From: Tubulanus polymorphus
Lineage: Eukaryota; Nemertea; Palaeonemertea; Tubulaniformes; Tubulanidae
Direction of reading: 5' to 3'
Assembly (NCBI RefSeq): GCF_964204645.1
Contig: NC_134025.1
Span: forward strand, 29,666,001-29,730,000
Length of the DNA stretch: 64,000 nt
Shown: positions 1-12,100 of the stretch, one piece after another
Position numbering within the stretch: the first letter of the stretch is position 1
Layout: each line of letters opens with the position of its first letter
Made by a program: the position numbers and the translations under genes
The notes under the pieces: model-generated
Database searches by the model: none
What the model was told of the DNA's origin: nothing
The model's input: the letters and a program-made list of their open reading frames with translations, nothing else

Positions 1-165
1 TCCACCTTTGTTTTTAGAATTTCCAAAACGTAGTATAATTTCTGAACTTTCATTTTTTATGTTTAGAAAATTTCATTATTCAATAAACTAGGGCCTTGAG
101 ATGGTTTCAAACAGCATGAGAGTATACACGCTATTCTACAACTAAGATTCTTTACTAAAACTTAC

Positions 166-751
166 CGATGCTTTAAGCGGTTCTTTAGTCATTTTATCGA
201 GCTGTCTTCCTCGTCCCGAAGACTTTGTCTGAGCCTTTTTTCTTTCTTCATTTATCACGCCCTGAATTTGATGTTGAAAGATTTAGAATTTCGACGATTT
301 TTTCGGAATGAAAATGATAAAAGCCTTTATCGTCGACGGATATTCTAACCTTCATTTCTTTTTTAGCCGAAGGGGTTCGTCTGTGAGTTGGTGAATTTGA
401 ATCTATTTCAGCCAGTTGAACGGAACCACCTTTAACACTTTCAGCGATTCTACGATCAGCTTCTACCTCCTGAAGACAGAATCATTCATTTTGCGATTAA
501 ACCAAAACCGTAACTAAAACCGACGCGATTACAACTCCTTTCTTACCTCGTGTCTCTTTTTCAGGGCTTCGTTTTTCTTTCGAATTTCCTCCATCTTTTT
601 GTTGAGAAGAGCCTCTTTCTCTTCTTTGCTCAACATGTCTGGACTTGTCTGTAAAATTAAGAGCAGGAAATAATGTTCCATTCATAGCTATTTTTGTCAT
701 AACTATCAATGATAAAATACGAACCTGTCTAGCCGATTGTGTAGCTGACAT
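166..751 (-). CDS. CCDC9: CCDC9-like coiled-coil protein, 5' part (partial)
   Basis: Four minus-strand exons keep frame: 725-751 (MSATQSARQ), 547-648, 350-469 and 166-261, 115 residues in all. The gene runs off the left edge, since the last visible exon ends in a good donor (gtaag, 161-165). The start is the ATG at 749-751. Exon 2 carries KEEKEALLNKKMEEIRKKNE followed by ALKKRHE, which matches the N-terminal coiled coil of human CCDC9 (KEEK, IEALRRKNEAL). The rest is polar and basic. Vertebrate CCDC9 is associated with mRNA and the exon junction complex, so that is the likely role; the paralogue CCDC9B is possible. The gene is divergent from CHURC1, about 1 kb away. Confidence 0.72.
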
Positions 752-1756
752 TTTGATATGTTTGGATTTTCTGTGACTTTCTTAAAACAGAAAACTGTAA
801 ATAGAAAAGTAAAGCATTTAAACACCTTCCATTTAGAAATGGCATGATCTAAACTAGCCTATTGGTTCCTGAGACAAACAAACATTCCCATCATTTGCAG
901 TTGATAGGGCCTAGCCTAAAATTAGAATCGCTGTTTTTTAAGCTTAACTCTCTAGGTTAAATTTGACTGGTAGGCCTTCCACTATCTCTACACTCAATTC
1001 AGTCCAACGAATGTGGTAGATCATAATATTCAATTTCCTGATTATAATCACGATTGCTGTGAGAGTTTACTGATTGTGAAGAAAGAAATAAGTGAAGAAA
1101 TGTTCCACATTTGAAGCAGTGAAATATCTGTGAAAAATGTTTTGCAGACAGACAGTGGATCTTATTGCAGCACAGGTTAATGGAGTACACTGACTCACAC
1201 TGTGTCGGATAGTCGATGGTGGATGAATGGATCAGACGAGAAAGAAGAGAGTAAGACTGTGTCAGTGTGTGAGGAGCCGAAAGGAAAGGCGGGGGAGATT
1301 AGGACTGGGAGTGAGTGAGAGAGCTGCCCCGCCCCAAGATGGGGTGTCGCAACAAGCAAATAACAGATACAAATAATACATCACCAACTGAGTTCACATA
1401 TCACCTTTAAAAATGCATCAACCTGTTATTAGAACGCATTTACCACTTCTTAAAAATGTCATCGAATAGTCTGAGCATGTTCTGCCGAGTCTGACTCCGT
1501 TCAATTCAATTTAATTTGTTGATCCTTGCAGTAGAAACAAGTAGCTTATGATTTACACCAATACACTATAAATTCTAGAAACATGATATAACTAATGTAT
1601 TTGAAAACGGAGATTAGAAATGATTTACAATATTGTAACACTAGTTTACTGAACTGACACGAGAGGGGGACACTCTACGGTCTAAGTCACAGAGTACTAC
1701 TGAACTGAGGAATATTTTGGATGGTGGCTATTGGTTTATGGTGCTAGACTCCAAAT
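752..1756. other. Intergenic region between divergent CCDC9-like and CHURC1 genes
   Basis: No ORF with coding character is visible. This roughly 1-kb stretch should hold both promoters and 5' UTRs, but I see no clear TATA box or initiator. A run of GA-rich sequence lies near 1225-1320. A short open frame at 999-1190 on the minus strand resembles no known protein and is treated as chance. Confidence 0.5.
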
Positions 1757-2532
1757 ATGTGTAACGAATGTGTAAAGGAACAGTATCCGAATCGTGTAAG
1801 TCTTATACTTATAACAGATATCCTTTAAATCAAGTATTTGAATAGGCTACTACCCAAATCTGATAGGCTAGGGGGCGACACTATACGGTGATTAATAAAT
1901 AAATAATCTTGCGGGCTGAGGCTAATGCTCGGCGTTCTCAATCACTTAATAGGGTTACATGTAGAGTTTGAATATTAACTCTTATTTCAGGAAAATATTT
2001 GTATCGAAAGCGGTTCGTATAGATTGAACTATGCGGGATGTGCCGATTGTCAGAGTAAAGAGATCAAGACCACTAATTTGATAAAAGAGGAAGAAGACAA
2101 TGAAGAGACCATAAAATATGAACGTAAGATCAAATTTAGAAAGAATGTAGACTCTATGTATGAGAGTGGCAATCGAAGAGAGTGGTGGTTATCCAGGGTA
2201 CAGTTGCTCAAAGAAAACCGGCGGATAAATATTATAGTAACAATAAACATTTGATTTTGAGATGTCTTATTGTGAATGCAGTCTGGTGTGATAGTTCGTA
2301 GCACGCCGAAATCATCATTGAGTTTTGATTACCATTAGATAATAAATATGAATTTGTTTTTTCAGATACATGCGCTGATTGTAATCATGTTATCGCTAAT
2401 CATGAATATACGTTCGAAGTAGATGATGATTTCCAACATTACACGATGATGTGTGAACTGTGCGGATGCGCTGAAGATCAAAGAAGTATTTTACCGTATG
2501 ATCCTAGAGCACAACAAGAATTATTCATCTAG
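1757..2532 (+). CDS. CHURC1: Churchill protein, complete
   Basis: Three exons join in frame: 1757-1795 ([13 protein letters not shown]), 1991-2123 and 2366-2532. The product is 112 residues, the same length as human CHURC1. Conserved features are the CxxC near the N-terminus (C2, C5), C30-x2-C33, C60-x2-C63, H65, the HEYTF motif (70-74) and C87-x2-C90, ending [14 protein letters not shown]. These Cys/His residues form the zinc-binding core of the Churchill family, which acts in transcriptional regulation and in FGF response in vertebrate embryos. An open extension of exon 2 past the donor at 2124 reaches a stop at 2254; it is intron read-through. Introns are short (195 and 242 bp). Confidence 0.96.
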
Positions 2533-2614
2533 ATATTCCTTAATGCTTATATCCTCCAATTCGAGTGAATCAATCGCGGCAAAGTTTCCTATTTATTTAT
2601 TTATACTCTAGAAA

Positions 2615-2620
2615 AATAAA
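2615..2620 (+). promoter_or_regulatory. Poly(A) signal of CHURC1
   Basis: AATAAA lies 82 bp after the CHURC1 stop codon. Confidence 0.6.
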
Positions 2621-2675
2621 TTTTGTTATACGAGAAAAAAAAACAAACTTTTTTGTTATTCAATTTCAGGGTTAT

Positions 2676-2681
2676 TTTATT
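2676..2681 (-). promoter_or_regulatory. Candidate poly(A) signal of the PLAT membrane protein gene
   Basis: TTTATT on the plus strand reads AATAAA on the minus strand. It would end the 4209-8178 gene after a 3' UTR of about 1.5 kb and places the two convergent 3' ends about 56 bp apart. Confidence 0.35.
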
Positions 2682-2917
2682 TTCCACAATACAGGAATAA
2701 TAATTGTCATCGTACATCATCAGATTATGATAAATTAAAGGTGTAAATTTTATGAACGTGAAAACTTGGAAAAACCATCAACAAAGAATGATATGTTAAC
2801 AATTGCGTTTACGTCGAAATAACTGGAATGGATCATTGGTAACAGTAGATGTCCGAGTTTTTAGCATGAAGTTGATATTTTAAGCAAAAGATAAAGAGCT
2901 AATTATTTTGATTGATA

Positions 2918-3010
2918 CAGAAGACTGCACTTGCCTCGGATCTTGCAGGACCAGCACGAATTTTTGTCGCACCGGGCATGAAAATAATCCGAGGCAAGCG
3001 TAGTTATTTT
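2918..3010. mobile_element. Short MITE-like element, CTTGCCTCGGAT termini
   Basis: The left end carries cttgcctcggat and the right end its complement atccgaggcaag, with a loop of about 50 bp between them. The same motif begins the larger element at 3851. No coding capacity. Confidence 0.55.
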
Positions 3011-3850
3011 AAGCAGGAAAGTGCGTAAAATTTCTACATAAAAACTATATGAATAAACTACAGGAAATGATGATAATAATAAATCTTATATAAACATTTT
3101 TAAGGGAAAAACCAGAGACAAACGCCTTGTATAGGAGAAATAAAATACAGATCAATACCGTGGACCTAGATTACAGTAAAATACTGTATTACACTATATA
3201 CCATCTCGAAGAGACAGAGAAGCAAACACAAGATTTAACCAACCTGGAAGACAAAACTAAATGCTTTGAGAAAATGCAATTGGAAACATGAAAGATTCTG
3301 AAACATATCCAACAATACTTAACTTATACTCCTCACTATGTCATGTGTTGTATGTACAATACTTTTGATTAGTGTATAAATAATGTCTGAATGCCTCACT
3401 ATATACAGGCTTTACTCCTTTAACTATGTAGTTTAGACTGGCCATATGAATAAATTAGAAAATTAAACGATACTTACCTTGGTAAGGAGATGTTTAATGT
3501 CAGAGTGAGGGATTACATGAGTTATTATATTCATGGATGAGAGATTCTTGAGAGTCATGCATTACTTGAATGTATAATTCATTGCTCTTTCATTTAAGCT
3601 GGGTTCAATTGGAATGTAGGAAAACTTTATAGATGAATTGTAGGCAGGTTGTGCTGAGACTAGGGGCCATTCACAAAACATGTACTGTCATTCAGCATTA
3701 TGTACATAGGAAGAAGTGTGCAATTGTTTTAACTGCTCCACCCGAAATACATACTTTATGAACGGCCCCTTGTATATAAATTGTATATAATCATAAATGT
3801 ACATACTAATAAATGCATTTAAAGCGATGTCATTTCTAGCTACGGTAGAT

Positions 3851-4198
3851 TCAGTAGACTCCGCTTGCCTCGGATGTCACGGGACCAATCAATTCTCTCC
3901 GAGTTATAACAGATTCGGGAGCAGATATTGGTCGTTATCATGATGAATCGAACTCGGCAACTTCGAAATATTTGTCCTTGGTACGCTATCAAGGGCAGAT
4001 CTCGGGCAAACAAATGTCTGGAGCTTCTCCTAAAGGAGATAATTTGTCTATGAGATGAAAAAAAAATTGATACTGTTAATTCGAAAATGATAACAATTTT
4101 ATCATTTGGGGGCATCCCAGAAATCTTTCGGAGAGTCCACTTACGTCTGCCCTTGATAATCGGAGGCAATTGACTCCGGAGTAAACGTAGTCTACTGT
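3851..4198. mobile_element. MITE-like element, about 350 bp, next to a stop codon
   Basis: Ends are inverted: cagtagactccgcttgcctc on the left and the complement of cggagtaaacgtagtctactg on the right. Interior has no real gene; a minus-strand open frame across it is fortuitous. The right end lies about 10 bp past the stop codon of the PLAT membrane protein gene, so the element forms the start of that gene's 3' UTR. Confidence 0.6.
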
Positions 4199-4208
4199 AC
4201 GTATATAT

Positions 4209-7200
4209 TTAGGAAGCATTAGCAGTCGTTGTATTGACAGAATTATCTTCTAACTGAATGCGTTTCGACGTAGTTTTAAATCTGTCGTAGCAAACTCGTA
4301 TTAAATACGAAACGACGGCGCAAACGATCAGTTTAAAAACTTCCAGCATCGCCGCTTCTATAATTACTGCATAAAATAACGAACCGAGCCAACTGACGAC
4401 TTCTTCATTAGATAAAGAAATTCCGAATAGCGGCGTAGCTATAAACATTCCGATTATATGAAATGTTAGTAGAATATACGATACGTAATGAATGAAATAC
4501 GGCAGGGGGCGGTGTCGCGCGTTACGAGCCTCCAGTTCGATATCTAATAATTCCGATTCGAGCATGTACGTCGCGAAGATCGGACCGTCGAAGTCGTTTT
4601 CTTCGTTCAGAGTTATCACCGAGTTGAACTCTTCGAAACTGACGGCGTCTCGCAACGATCGCATGTTTATAACGGAACCCGTTCGAAACGACGTGAACGA
4701 CGACAAACTGCGGTCGTCCGATATCCAGCTGTTACGAGCCGTATAGAAACTCTCCAGATCGGATGCCGTCACGCTTGGCTGCATCGAGAACCGATGACTC
4801 GATATCGGAGTGCCACCTAGTTTACGCATCTCAACAACAACTTCCTCTGAAATATAAAACCATATTTTACTTCATTAAATTAATTTTTACATGTTTTAAT
4901 GATAGTATTTCATAACGAGTTAACTTTTTATTTGACTGCCACTGCAAAGCCCATTTTGAGGATATCTGTAATGGAAGAACTGAACCATAGTCCGGTCACG
5001 GACTATCCAGCAGTCCGATACCAGTTCCACACTCACCTGGTTCAGTAGCTAATGCTCCCGATAAACGACTATAAGCGTTTATTATCGGATCCCACAACAT
5101 TCGTCCCCAGGTTTTTTTCGGTAAAGGATCCGGCATCGACGAATCGTCATCAATCGATTCATCGGATGACAATCGGTGATAATCTTCATCGATTCCTCGA
5201 TTCATCGCGACCACGCTTCCGTCGTCGGGCGGCATCTTTTTAACGAACTGCTTCTCATCGTTGTCGTTTGATTTTAGATTCTCATTCTCTTCAGCTCCGG
5301 GAGCGGCGACCACGTTTCCGTTCATTTCTTGTTTTTTTCTGGGAGGTGGCGGCACCGGGCGACGCTGTTTACCGCTCGGTTTCGGAGACGAAGCTTTCAT
5401 CAATGCGCTGCTCAATATCGATTTCGGGAGAAGTTTTTCTTTCTCCGCTCCGACAGATCCGTTTGCTCCGGATGTCTGTTTCGTTATCGAATCGTCTTTG
5501 TTAGTTTTATTGTTATCTTCTCGTTCCCAGCCGTCGGGAACGTGCGCGATGGCCGAAATATCGCTGGGAAAACACGGTAACTTAACGATGCCGGCGTTCG
5601 CGCAGACGCTGTTCGTCGACGACGACGCCGACGACTGAACAGTCGTGTTTAACAGATCGCACGAACGAACCGTGTGAACGGGCGTTCGACGGATCCGACG
5701 CGGCTCCGTCAAACGTAACAGAGTCTCGAAAATCCACGAGGAAACAGCGGCGAGCAGAATGAACGCGAAGCCCGTTCGAAATCCACGGTAGATATCGGCG
5801 TAACGAGCGATCGCGGCGAAAAACATGAACGACGTCAAGAAATGAGCGCACAATAAAAACCGGGCGAACGTCGGCATATAACACGGGCACTGCCACTGCG
5901 TTAACGACATCCATATATGCATATCACCCATCTGTTCGAGGAAATAATATAGAACATATCTGAAAATAAATATGAATGAATGAATTCATTTTTTATTGTA
6001 TCAATGATGATATAAATATATAGAATATTCTATAAATTGTGACGCAATGAAGGAGTCTAGATAGCCAAAGGCTGAATACTTTGTGGCCGAGGCTCCTTAT
6101 ATTTAAATGAGCATGAAAAAACAAGTGAGAGAGAGATAGACATGCTTACTCAATTAAGGCCTTACGTACATGTATGTATCTATACAGGGATTAATATGGA
6201 AATGGAAATACTAGAGTAATTGATGGTTGATTGGGGGAAAGATTTGATGATACCACGCTCATTTAAAACTGTGTCTCATACTCATGATTTATGTACCTCA
6301 ATATTCCTTCAGGGGGTAAATGAGTTGTAAGCGGAAACTGGTGAATATTTTCCTCATTCGGTTCGGCCCTCAACCATCTACTATCCTTACATCGGTACCA
6401 TAATTTAGTGTCGAGATCTTGCACAGAAACACATGTGACATACCTAAAAACGGTAAGTAGAAAACAGTCCTTCATGAAAATACTTTTTTTATAAGAAAAT
6501 CAATCGTTTAATTATCACAGAATCTCACCAGTTATCGGGGCCTTTATGTTTGATTTCAACATATTCTAAAACTCCGAGATTATCTGTGAATAGAGGAATG
6601 AAATGATAATCAAAATACATGAAAATCAAGCGGAAAATGTATATGAAAAATCTTCTCTACCTGGTCCATTACAGTAGAACATATCGAGTTTGCCTTTCTG
6701 AAACGGTTTGTCTTTCAATCCGTTGCGTCCAGTGATCTTATATTCACCGCTCGATGCATCGGATCCAATCATTCGCAAACTGATTCTCGGCGAAATTGAA
6801 CTGGCACCTGAAAAATTATCGAATAACGAAATTCAATTATTTGTGACACAGATATTCGAATAGTTACCAGTACCGAAAACCCATACATGAACTTCCATCA
6901 ACTCCTGATGAGATTTCTTATTAATTTTCAAAAATCATGCAGTACCCAAACGATGAAAACCATTTTCATTGATTTAACCCAAGGTGGCCACTTTCCGCCC
7001 ATTTACAAATTCCCAGTGAATTAAAGAAATTTCTTGGTTTAACAGCAACAATTCATTCACTTTTCATTGAATTTCTAAGTGATAAAGAAACATGTGGTAA
7101 ATAGCATTATCCAAATTCCCTGATATTTTCAAGGATTTGTCAAATTCCATGAGTTTTCCCTGATTTTTTCTAGATTTTTTTATTCCCCGAGTTTTCCCCG

Positions 7201-8178
7201 AGGTCAGTGGCCACCCTGCAAGACTTCAATCGGTTCGTGGTCAGATATTAACGAGCAATCTCATTTTATTTTGAATTTGGCAGACAGGAAATAATTCTAG
7301 GGATATGTCGACAAGTCATTAGGATTCAGGATCGAGACTTATTATATTCAGTCCATCACGAGTGACTAATTATGTGCTGCATATGCATACAGTCTATTGA
7401 TCAAACAATGCGGTGGTATAATCAACATGGTGTTGTGACTTGCATCAGATGGCTATGACTCTATATTTTTATGCTTGTACGAATCTAGTGGGCTGAATTT
7501 ACGGTATATATGTGAACATTCTCTTGACTAGAATAAATTCTCAGATCTCCCGAGACCTCGGAAATAAACATGCGAACATTTCAATCGATTGATTACCCTT
7601 AGTGAATGGTCCTGTATAAGGAAAAATAGTGAATTATACGATTATAATACAACTAAATAAAATTTGAGCGATTGATGAGAAAAAATCATGACAAAAAGAC
7701 AGTACATGACAGAAGAATAAGGGGTCAGTTTACACAGCAGCATGTAGTGGTTTAACAAGCGTGAGAATCAAACAAACATACCTCGCAAGTAACTAGTGAC
7801 AATAGTTATCAGATATGGATGACAATCTGTGCTGTTTGGGGTTTTTAAAACAATTACCGAACTCTGAAATAAATTGAGAGAGAGATTTGAAGTTTTTAAG
7901 TGGTGAGATTTGGAGTCTTGTAGCGGAGAGAAATCTCATACACCACGATACCTTTACGAGGAGGCAGTACTTACTAGAGTCCTGTTCTTCCATAATCGAA
8001 TGCCGAGGAATATATAAAAAGCGCAAACAAACAGAAATATGATGACATCAACAGGAATGATGATATCATTACGTAATATATACAACTGCCTGTCAGTCTC
8101 GGGGGTAGCAGTTATTAGTGTAACATTGTTAATGCTTCCTACTGTAATAGTGTAGGAGGTATTAGTGTCATTCATCAT
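4209..8178 (-). CDS. Polycystin-1-like PLAT domain protein with five membrane segments
   Basis: Seven exons join in frame: 7975-8178, 7782-7863, 6661-6807, 6529-6583, 6297-6443, 5037-5959 and 4209-4846, giving 731 residues. The start is ATG at 8178; an in-frame stop lies 15 bp upstream. Residues 1-38 carry several N-glycosylation sequons, TM1 spans about 39-62, a PLAT/LH2 domain about 84-195 (RISLRMIGSDASSGEYKITG, then WYVTCVSVQDL), TM2 about 245-266 and TM3 about 273-293. A long Ser/Pro-rich loop includes RRPVPPPPRKK. TM4 (636-660) and TM5 (672-702) precede a 29-residue tail. The order TM1-PLAT-TM2-TM3-loop-TM4-TM5 and motifs such as LPYFIHYVSYIL and SWLGSLFYA match polycystin-1, but the REJ/GAIN ectodomain and the TM6-11 channel are absent. 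Function is unknown; by family it may act in cilia or membrane signalling. Confidence 0.85.
6980..7219. mobile_element. MITE-like element, AGGTGGCCACT termini, in intron
   Basis: Left aaggtggccact and right agtggccaccct are inverted. The interior is AT-rich with repeated attccctga/ttttccccgag motifs. It sits in intron 2 of the PLAT membrane protein gene. Half-copies with the same interior motifs recur near 49500-49580 and 52040-52100. Confidence 0.5.
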
Positions 8179-9147
8179 CACGCCAACATTTCACTGATCA
8201 ATCATCATTCATAAAACTCTTCAATCCGTCTGGTCTCCAGCAGGCGGCTTACACACACACTACAGGAGTATAAAGTTTGCCCCTCTGGAAAATTGAGTTA
8301 ACAACTTTTTTAACAACAGACAAGTAACGACATTCGGCGTAAAATCTTATTCAAGACCAACCAATTCAAGAGCAGAGGTTTAGAATGATGTGAACAGCGT
8401 AGATTATAGAAAGCTCAGTCCCGCGGTCTAGGCCCTTGGCCCTTGGGACAAAAGTCAAGGCACTGCTATCTACTGAATGACAGAATCCAGGCTAAAATCT
8501 ATCTAGTGAAGATATCTTAAAATTAACCAATGGCATGAAATGAAATTGCTGATGACATTTTGAATCTGAAACAATGATATTTAATGTAATTGATTGAACC
8601 GTTTATTTACGCGGAGAGGTGCAGATCTGCACTTTACCAACCTTCGTTTCAACTGCCACAATACATAAACAGATTTCTTACCTGCTTTAAGCCATATCAA
8701 CCATTAGAACTACGACTGACTGCTGGAGCAGTGCAGGAGCTCCAGCCAGTAGCAGCGCAGTGATGCGGAACGAACATCCTCAGCAGCCACGGCACAAATG
8801 TTTGTAACAGCTGTAGCAAAAAAGCATATATTTCATATATTTTCTATTTCAAATATATAATTAATCATCATATATCCAGCGATAAAGTTTATTTTATGGA
8901 AATTAGAGCTTAATCAATATTAAAAGATCCAGATTAAAAATAAAAATTCGAAATTTTGAAATAATTATTACAGCAGTATGTAAACAACTGAACTCCTTCC
9001 CAGTGCCATTGAGGGTGTATTTTATTGGATGATCGAGATTCTACTCAGTTTACATTCTACCGCGAATAGGTATATCACGTGATCGAGTTCTAACATGTCG
9101 TGCTTACGGATCGACCGCTGAAATACGACACATAGTGAATCTGCACG
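8179..9147. promoter_or_regulatory. Divergent intergenic region upstream of the PLAT gene and EIF4A3
   Basis: No coding sequence is visible. The 969 bp separate two divergent start codons and must contain both promoters. A palindromic CTGCTGGAGC/GCTCCAGC patch lies near 8721-8755. No TATA box could be assigned with confidence. Confidence 0.45.
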
Positions 9148-12100
9148 ATGGCGTCTCGTCGAGTTATGAACGACGATTTAAAAAACGTGGAATTCGAGAC
9201 TTCAGAAGATGTTGAGGTCATCCCGACGTTTGATTCTATGTCTCTGAGAGAAGAGCTGATTCGTGGTATTTATGCGTACGGTAAGAAATATTTAGATTCA
9301 TCAAAAATGACCCGATAATTCTTATGACAATGATGAATTACCTCAATTAGTCTGTGTATTTTCCGTTTGTGCAGAGGTTATTTCTACTACGATTTCCTGT
9401 TAATTTCAGGTTTTGAGAAGCCATCAGCAATTCAACAACGATCCATCCGACCAATAGTGAAAGGAAAAGATGTCATTGCGCAGTAAGTATCTTACCTAGT
9501 CCTAGCCTAACAATAAATCAAACAACATTTACCAATGCCAAATCGGCCACTTTTCGTCTTTTGTAGCCTAAATAAACTTTGGAATTACTTTCCTAATCCA
9601 TTTGTATTTATTCATCTCACAATGCATTATGTATCACTAACTATTATGAATTGAGTCTAATTAATCATTATTATTCAAATTCATCTCACTAACAAAAAAA
9701 TTCTATAGTAGACCTGGGAGATGACTTAATGGATTGTAGTCGAAACATTGAATAAACTACTAGCTCTTAAGGAAACATTTTTGGATTTCATATTATTGTG
9801 GGATTCTCTGGGATTATTGTCATAATATAGATATAGTGAAGCGTTTTATCAGTGATTATTCAAACTCTTATTATGGATGCCTTCAGCACAATCTATAACA
9901 CTTTGCCATTGTATGTTTAACATATTTATTCAATTGTCAACAGGGCTCAATCTGGAACTGGTAAAACAGCCACATTCTCGATATCAGTTTTACAATGTCT
10001 CGATACTCAAGTGAGAGAAACACAAGCGCTGGTTTTATCGCCGACAAGAGAATTAGCAAAACAAATTCAGAAAGTAAGTATTTTTTCCTTTGTAGGCTTA
10101 TTGTTGTATAATTAGTCGTTTAAGAGGTCTATATGATATAAATTGTTCTGCGTAGGTCGTGTTGGCTTTAGGTGATTATATGAATGTTCAATGTCACGCT
10201 TGCATCGGTGGAACAAACGTAGGTGAAGATATGAGGAAACTTGATTACGGGCAGCACGTCGTTTCTGGTACACCTGGAAGAGTTTTTGGTAGGAAATTTT
10301 TTTTCTGAATAATTCCAATAATTTGTAATAAGATTTTTTGGCAATGCTTGCAAAATGGATATAGATACGATTGTTTATTCAGACTACACAGTTTCGCTGG
10401 TCCTATTAAAACCAGATTGAAGAAAATGTTCAAAAAATTAAGAGAAATATCCCCAACAAACCAACCCAGACAAAAAATAGACTTCAGGACTGATCATGAT
10501 AAAATGGATGTTTATATGATGTGTTATTTTAGATATGATTCGAAGGAGAAGTTTAAGAACGAGATCAATAAAGATGCTGATTCTTGATGAAGCGGATGAG
10601 ATGTTAAACAAAGGTAGAACTACAACATCATCTCAATACAGTAGAACCTGCTTAATCTGTATCTTTTGGGGACCGATGAAATTTATCCTGTTTATGATAA
10701 ATCTGTCTTCAACATCCTATTTTTCAAACATTTATGCACATATGGACCATAGATAAATAATGTCCAGATGAGAAAAAACCCGCATTAAATTGATCCAGAT
10801 TCAGCAGATTTTACTGTAGAATAATTTTGTCTTGCTCTAAAACAAACTGGTTCCACAATCCGCATGCTCGAGTAAAGCACCGTCCTATGGTAATTTGTTT
10901 GTTATATTTAAGGTTTCAAAGAACAGATTTATGATGTCTACCGATACCTTCCACCGGCAACTCAAGTGATTCTAATCTCTGCCACGTTGCCTCACGATAT
11001 TCTTGAGATGACCAGTAAATTTATGACCGATCCAATCAGAATTCTCGTCAAACGGTCAGTGACTAAAACAACCAGTCCGCTCCCTAGATTTTATGATATC
11101 TTTTTTCTTGAAATGTGAATGATTTTATGATATCTATAGTGATGAATTGACGCTTGAAGGAATCAAACAGTTTTTCGTCGCAGTTGAACGTGAGGAATGG
11201 AAGTTCGATACGTTATGCGATCTGTACGACACATTAACTATCACACAGGCAGTTATATTCTGTAATACTAAAAGAAAGGTATATATTTTAACACTCTCAG
11301 TGAAATACAGGAAATCTGTTCATTCGATATACAAGATACTTGTTGATTAGATCAAGGAAAGTCAGGGAATTTTGACTCTTCTTGGAAATTCGGGTAAAAC
11401 AAGCAATTTGAACTTTGGACACAAGGAGCCCCTTGAGAATAAAAACACAGCCCACTGAAAATACCTTGTGTAATAAAATCAGGGAATTTTTAGTCAAGTG
11501 TCTGGGAACTGTCAAGGAATTTTGGATTCCATGATCTATAACAACGCCGTTTATGATGATGACTTCCAGTTGAGTTGTGGATCTGATGCTGTTTGCAAGA
11601 TCCACATTTGGATAATACAAAACCCCGATAGAACTGCCATCAACTAGGTTCGTCTGTGATGTAGTGTCGTCATTTATAAAATGGTATAATTTTTCATTCG
11701 TTCAGGTTGATTGGTTGACGGATAAAATGAGAGAAGCTAATTTCACAGTAACGTCGATGCACGGTGACATGCCACAGAAAGAACGAGAGGAAATCATGAA
11801 AGAATTCCGATCAGGTGCTAGGTATGTATTTCTAGATTTCTGTATTGAAATCTCTTTCACACGCAATTGAGATTGTTTTCAGGAAAAAATCTAAGCTATG
11901 TGTCGCACGGAATTTTAGAGATTATTTTGAAATTACCGCTCCATGTTGACAACTTAATCTATATTCTGTTGTTTGATATTTCAGTCGAGTTCTGATCACG
12001 ACAGATGTTTGGGCTCGAGGTTTAGACGTTCAACAAGTGTCGCTTGTCATCAACTACGATTTGCCGAATAATCGTGAGTTGTACATTCACAGGTAAATCT

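Larger units (their letters stand above)
2533..4208. other. Convergent 3' region with two related inverted-repeat elements
   Basis: This stretch holds the CHURC1 3' UTR, and probably the long 3' UTR of the minus-strand gene. I see no protein gene. The two MITE-like elements at 2918-3010 and 3851-4198 account for a quarter of it; the remainder is AT-rich and featureless. Confidence 0.5.

Noticed and set aside
3840-4169. Minus-strand 109-codon open frame
   Set aside because: It lies inside the MITE at 3851-4198 and has no family match.
5261-5638. Plus-strand open frames opposite the loop exon of the PLAT membrane protein
   Set aside because: They are antisense shadows of the minus-strand exon 5037-5959, whose frame joins on both sides.
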